From Anaerolineales bacterium (lineage in GTDB: Bacteria; Chloroflexota; Anaerolineae; Anaerolineales; UBA11858): a stretch of 35,420 nucleotides of DNA. Under the pieces are notes generated by a model. The model was given only the letters and a program-made list of their open reading frames with translations, was not told the origin of the DNA and ran no database searches. The translations under genes were made by a program, and so were the position numbers. This document shows positions 32,618 through 35,420 of this stretch, in pieces. Positions within the stretch are counted from its first letter, which is position 1, and every line of letters starts with the position of its first letter. The stretch is from the NCBI GenBank assembly GCA_024763275.1, contig JANTFT010000024.1, positions 1-35,420 on the forward strand, given 5' to 3'.

Positions 32618-33364
32618 TCAGTGGGCCAGGATCTGGCTCAAGAATAGCTTGGTGCGTTCATGCTGGGGATTGTTAAACAAGCCTTCTGGTGTGGTTTGCT
32701 CAACGATCTTTCCAAAATCCATAAAAACCACTTCATCAGCGGCAGAGCGCACGAATCCCATCTCGTGGGAAACGCATACCATGGTCATGCCCTCCTGGGC
32801 CAGGTCGAGCATCACATCCAGAACTTCCTTGATCATCTCCGGATCCAGGGCGCTGGTAGGTTCATCGAAAAGCATGATTTTGGGTTTCATAGCCAGCGCG
32901 CGGGCAATGGCCACGCGCTGCTGCTGGCCGCCGGATAGATTGGTAGGATAGGCATCCGCTTTTTCAGGGATGCCCACTCGCTTTAACTGTTCCAGGGCTA
33001 CCTGAGCAGCCTCCGCCTGGGAGCGGCCGCGGATGATCTTTTGAGCCAGGGTGATATTCTCCATGACGGTGAGATGCGGGAAAAGGTTGAAAAGCTGGAA
33101 AACCATCCCGATCTCTGCCCGGATCTCGTTGATCTGCTTGGCGTCATGGGTGATCTGCTCGCCATCGATCCAGACCTCTCCGCTGGAGGGTATTTCCAGG
33201 TGATTGATGCAGCGCAGCAAGGTTGACTTCCCGGACCCGCTGGGACCAATAACCACGACCACCTTTCCTCGCTCCACGTTCAAAGAGACACCATCGACCG
33301 CTTTTATGTCGCCAAAATATTTGTAAAGATCCTTGACAACGATTATATGATCAGCTTTATTCAT
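32618..33364 (-). CDS. Amino-acid ABC transporter ATP-binding protein (GlnQ type)
   Basis: 248 aa. Walker [16 protein letters not shown], the Q-loop region [16 protein letters not shown], signature [15 protein letters not shown], Walker [17 protein letters not shown] and switch His in VSHEMGF. These are typical of polar-amino-acid uptake systems. Its start overlaps the permease end by 8 bases, so the two are translationally coupled. Confidence 0.95.
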   Translation of the reverse strand: MNKADHIIVVKDLYKYFGDIKAVDGVSLNVERGKVVVVIGPSGSGKSTLLRCINHLEIPSSGEVWIDGEQITHDAKQINEIRAEIGMVFQLFNLFPHLTVMENITLAQKIIRGRSQAEAAQVALEQLKRVGIPEKADAYPTNLSGGQQQRVAIARALAMKPKIMLFDEPTSALDPEMIKEVLDVMLDLAQEGMTMVCVSHEMGFVRSAADEVVFMDFGKIVEQTTPEGLFNNPQHERTKLFLSQILAH

Positions 33365-34223
33365 GGGATCTCAACCGCCTTTCCAGAAGTTGAACCAGCA
33401 GGGATAGAACCACTGTCATGGTCAGGTACATGACCGAAAGGGTAACGTAAGCCTCCCGGAAGCGGAAAGTACTTCCCGCATACAATCTGGCTACCTGGGT
33501 GATATCGCGCACAGCCAGCACAGAAACCAGAGAGGAGTCCTTAACCATAGCCACGAAGTCATTGCCGAGAGCTGGGAGCACATTGCGCACCGCCTGGGGC
33601 AGGATCACGTAGCGCATGGCCTGGCTGTAGCTCATTCCCAGGGAGCGGGCCGCTTCCATCTGCCCTTTGGAGATGGACTGGATGCCAGCCCGGAAGATCT
33701 CCGCTAGATAAGCACCGTAGGTTACAGCCAGAGAGATGATTGCCCGTGAGTTCATAGAGATGTTCTGGTTGGTGATCTTGGTGAAGATCCCTCCCAGGAA
33801 ACCAAGGCCCCTTTCTGTCAGCCAGAAACCGAGATTATTCATTCCTCCCACCAGAACAGGCACTCCCACCAGAGCGATGAAGAAAATCAACACCAGGATA
33901 GGAATCCCGCGGATCAGCTCTACATAAAGCCGGGCCAGGTTGTTGATGATGACGTTTTTCGAAATTCGCCCCAACCCCGCCAGCAGTCCAAACAAGGTAG
34001 CAATGGAGAAAGCTATTAATGTTGTCTTTATGGTAATTATCAAGCCTGCCTTGATAAACATAAAGGCATTGTTGTAATCCTCGTTGGACGAAATAACGAT
34101 AAAAACGAATATGGCAATTAGAATAAGTGCAAAGAACCAGAAAGGTAGATCGCGGAATCGCTTTTTTGATGACAGATCATCAATCTCAATAACAGGTTTA
34201 ATTGCCTGGGGTTGCTCAGCCAA
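33357..34223 (-). CDS. Amino-acid ABC transporter permease (HisM/GlnP type)
   Basis: 288 aa. A soluble N-terminal tail of about 27 residues precedes the membrane helices. The ABC coupling (EAA-like) loop is [39 protein letters not shown] and [13 protein letters not shown] are typical of the polar-amino-acid permease family. A loop with low similarity between helices (about 125-155) enlarges it over the usual 220 aa. The start is TTG at 34223, supported by AGGAGGT (34234-34228). No second permease is present, so it probably works as a homodimer. Confidence 0.94.
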   Translation of the reverse strand: MAEQPQAIKPVIEIDDLSSKKRFRDLPFWFFALILIAIFVFIVISSNEDYNNAFMFIKAGLIITIKTTLIAFSIATLFGLLAGLGRISKNVIINNLARLYVELIRGIPILVLIFFIALVGVPVLVGGMNNLGFWLTERGLGFLGGIFTKITNQNISMNSRAIISLAVTYGAYLAEIFRAGIQSISKGQMEAARSLGMSYSQAMRYVILPQAVRNVLPALGNDFVAMVKDSSLVSVLAVRDITQVARLYAGSTFRFREAYVTLSVMYLTMTVVLSLLVQLLERRLRSHE

Positions 34224-34243
34224 CGCTACCTCCTAGGGATACT

Positions 34244-34281
34244 AGAGACGGTGTGTGGTGATTTCCTCACACACCGTCTCT
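34244..34281 (-). promoter_or_regulatory. Large intergenic hairpin between binding-protein and permease genes
   Basis: A perfect 14-bp inverted repeat: AGAGACGGTGTGTG (34244-34257) / CACACACCGTCTCT (34268-34281), ten-base loop. On the minus strand no T-run follows, so it is not a standard terminator. It begins 10 bases upstream of the permease ribosome site. Such hairpins often protect the 3' end of the binding-protein message or reduce downstream expression. Confidence 0.7.
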
Positions 34282-34320
34282 TAGGTTTACTCTTTCAACA
34301 ACAAAATCCTATAAAATAAT

Positions 34321-35420
34321 CTACTCTTCAGGGAACAGATCATCATAGGTGATGGTGAAGTCAGGACCAAAGTACTGCGTATTGACCTCATCCAGGAAGC
34401 CGTTCTGCGCCAGAGTCTTGATAGCCAGGTTCACTGGTTCGACCAGGTCGCTTCCCTTGGGGAAGATGAACCCGAGCTGATCGCTGGACATGGACGGACC
34501 CACCAGCTTCAGCTGGTCAGCATTCTCGCCCAGGTAACCCTGGCCCGCAACTTCGTCAATGATCACTGCGTCGATATCACCAGCAATCAAAGCCTGGACT
34601 GCGAAGGGGAACTGCTCAAAGGCTTGGATCCTGTCCGCAGGCAGATAGGTGAGCGCGGTCTCATAGTTGGTGGTCCCGGTCTGGGTGCCCAGCTTGAGAT
34701 CCTCATTGGCCACAATGTCGTCGATGCTCTCGATTCGGTCCTCATCAACCCGTACCAACAGGCGCTGGTCAATATTGATGTAGCCAACCGAGAAGTCAAC
34801 CACTTCGGCCCGGGCATCCGTGATGGTGATGCCGTCGCCGGCGGCGTCAAACTGCCCGTCCGCCACAGCCTGGATCATTCCTTCCCAGGCAGCTTCGACG
34901 AATGTCGGTTTGCAGTTCAACAGAACGCAGATCTGGTTCCAGACATCATAGTCCCAACCAGCAGGTTCACCGGTATCGGGATCGATATAGTTGAATGGCA
35001 GATAGGCATTCTCAACCGCGACTGTCACTTCCAAGCCGCCCAGGTCAGGAAGCACGATCTCTTCCGGAGCCGTTGCCTCCGCACCAGGCAGAGTGGGAAT
35101 CTCACCAGCGATGATGCCAGCTTTGAGGTCTTCGATCTCAGCTTTGAGTTCATCGGGGACCATGTCGCCCACCACAGAGCCGTAGGCCAGATCCACATAG
35201 CCGTTCTCCAGGGTGCCCATCAGATTTCCACCCACGAACTCGCCGTTATAAACAGCCTCGATCTGGGTAGCCACAAACTTGTCCATGCGCTTGAGGGCAG
35301 AAGCCAGAATGTAATCGGCCTGATTGGGGTAGGCATAATCAGCGGTCCAGTCATTGTCCACGCCGATCAGGTAGCCGGTGTCGCGCTCTTCCAGCACCGC
35401 CAGGGTGCCAGAGCCCACAG
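34321..35420 (-). CDS. Fused BMP-domain / SBP_bac_3 substrate-binding protein (N-terminus outside window)
   Basis: The frame runs off the right edge; 366 codons are visible. The visible N-terminal part (about 1-105) reads like the end of a BMP/PnrA-type binding domain: TGYLIGVDNDW, ADYILASALKRMDKFVATQIEAVYNGEFVGG, then LVPDELKAEIEDLKAGIIAGEIP-like text. After an Ala/Glu/Pro linker, about 125-350 is a complete SBP_bac_3 domain: VAVENAYLPFNYID, WDYDVWNQICVLL, DAAGDGITITDARAEVVDFS, LGTQTGTTNYE and a C-terminal TLAQNGFLDEVNTQYFG. Downstream are a polar-amino-acid permease and ATPase, so the second domain fits the transporter. The first domain belongs to a family usually linked to nucleoside uptake. 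Confidence 0.88.
   Translation of the reverse strand, partial: VGSGTLAVLEERDTGYLIGVDNDWTADYAYPNQADYILASALKRMDKFVATQIEAVYNGEFVGGNLMGTLENGYVDLAYGSVVGDMVPDELKAEIEDLKAGIIAGEIPTLPGAEATAPEEIVLPDLGGLEVTVAVENAYLPFNYIDPDTGEPAGWDYDVWNQICVLLNCKPTFVEAAWEGMIQAVADGQFDAAGDGITITDARAEVVDFSVGYINIDQRLLVRVDEDRIESIDDIVANEDLKLGTQTGTTNYETALTYLPADRIQAFEQFPFAVQALIAGDIDAVIIDEVAGQGYLGENADQLKLVGPSMSSDQLGFIFPKGSDLVEPVNLAIKTLAQNGFLDEVNTQYFGPDFTITYDDLFPEE

Overview
The window looks like a chromosomal stretch from a Chloroflexota bacterium, most likely class Anaerolineae. This is inferred from gene content and style, not from a search. The signs are Thr/Pro-rich extracytoplasmic linkers (TPTPTNTPTP type), large PAS/GAF sensor proteins, a SufU-type SUF operon with a divergent SufR-like regulator, a membrane Ser/Thr kinase with TPRs, an orphan MttB-family methyltransferase and moderate GC. 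Nothing suggests a prophage, IS element, integron or CRISPR array. Genes are densely packed and no stretch over 300 bases lacks a gene.

Layout. 1-2.1 kb (+): the tail of a probable cell-wall amidase, then two tandem L,D-transpeptidases. 2.2-3.5 kb (+): an unrecognised 139-aa protein and a CnoX/YbbN-like thioredoxin-TPR protein. 3.58-3.66 kb: tRNA-Leu(UAA) with its own promoter. 3.9-10.0 kb (+): a three-gene sensory operon made of a PAS-PAS-GAF protein with no output domain, a membrane PAS-PAS protein whose histidine-kinase core has lost its key residues, and a 7TM-PAS-GAF-GGDEF diguanylate cyclase. 10.1-12.8 kb (+): fmt, a histidine phosphatase and a panE-like reductase. 12.8-17.4 kb (-): ruvB, a DUF2905 gene, queA, an EamA transporter and pyrimidine-nucleoside phosphorylase. 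17.5-18.2 kb (+): upp, ending at a bidirectional terminator shared with the convergent kinase-tpiA pair (18.2-20.8 kb, -). 20.97-26.56 kb (-): sufC-sufB-sufD-orf92-sufS-sufU. 26.7-27.7 kb (+): divergent sufR-like regulator and a DUF59 (SufT-like) gene. 27.8-29.3 kb (+): MttB-family protein. 29.5-31.8 kb (+): rpsF-ssb-rpsR and a membrane-anchored parvulin. 31.9-35.4 kb (-): an amino-acid-type ABC transporter (binding protein, permease, ATPase) followed by rph.

How the genes work together. The suf block is a complete Fe-S assembly unit with a plausible Fe-S-sensing repressor. Its two divergent promoters have back-to-back -35 boxes embedded in one dyad. The sensory operon probably controls c-di-GMP, with two catalytically silent partners beside one cyclase. 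The ABC transporter has an unusual binding protein that joins the end of a BMP/PnrA-type domain to an SBP_bac_3 domain, and a 14-bp hairpin separates it from the permease gene. The best candidates for something not well described are the sensory operon with its pseudo-histidine-kinase, the BMP-SBP fusion, and the small protein inside the suf operon.
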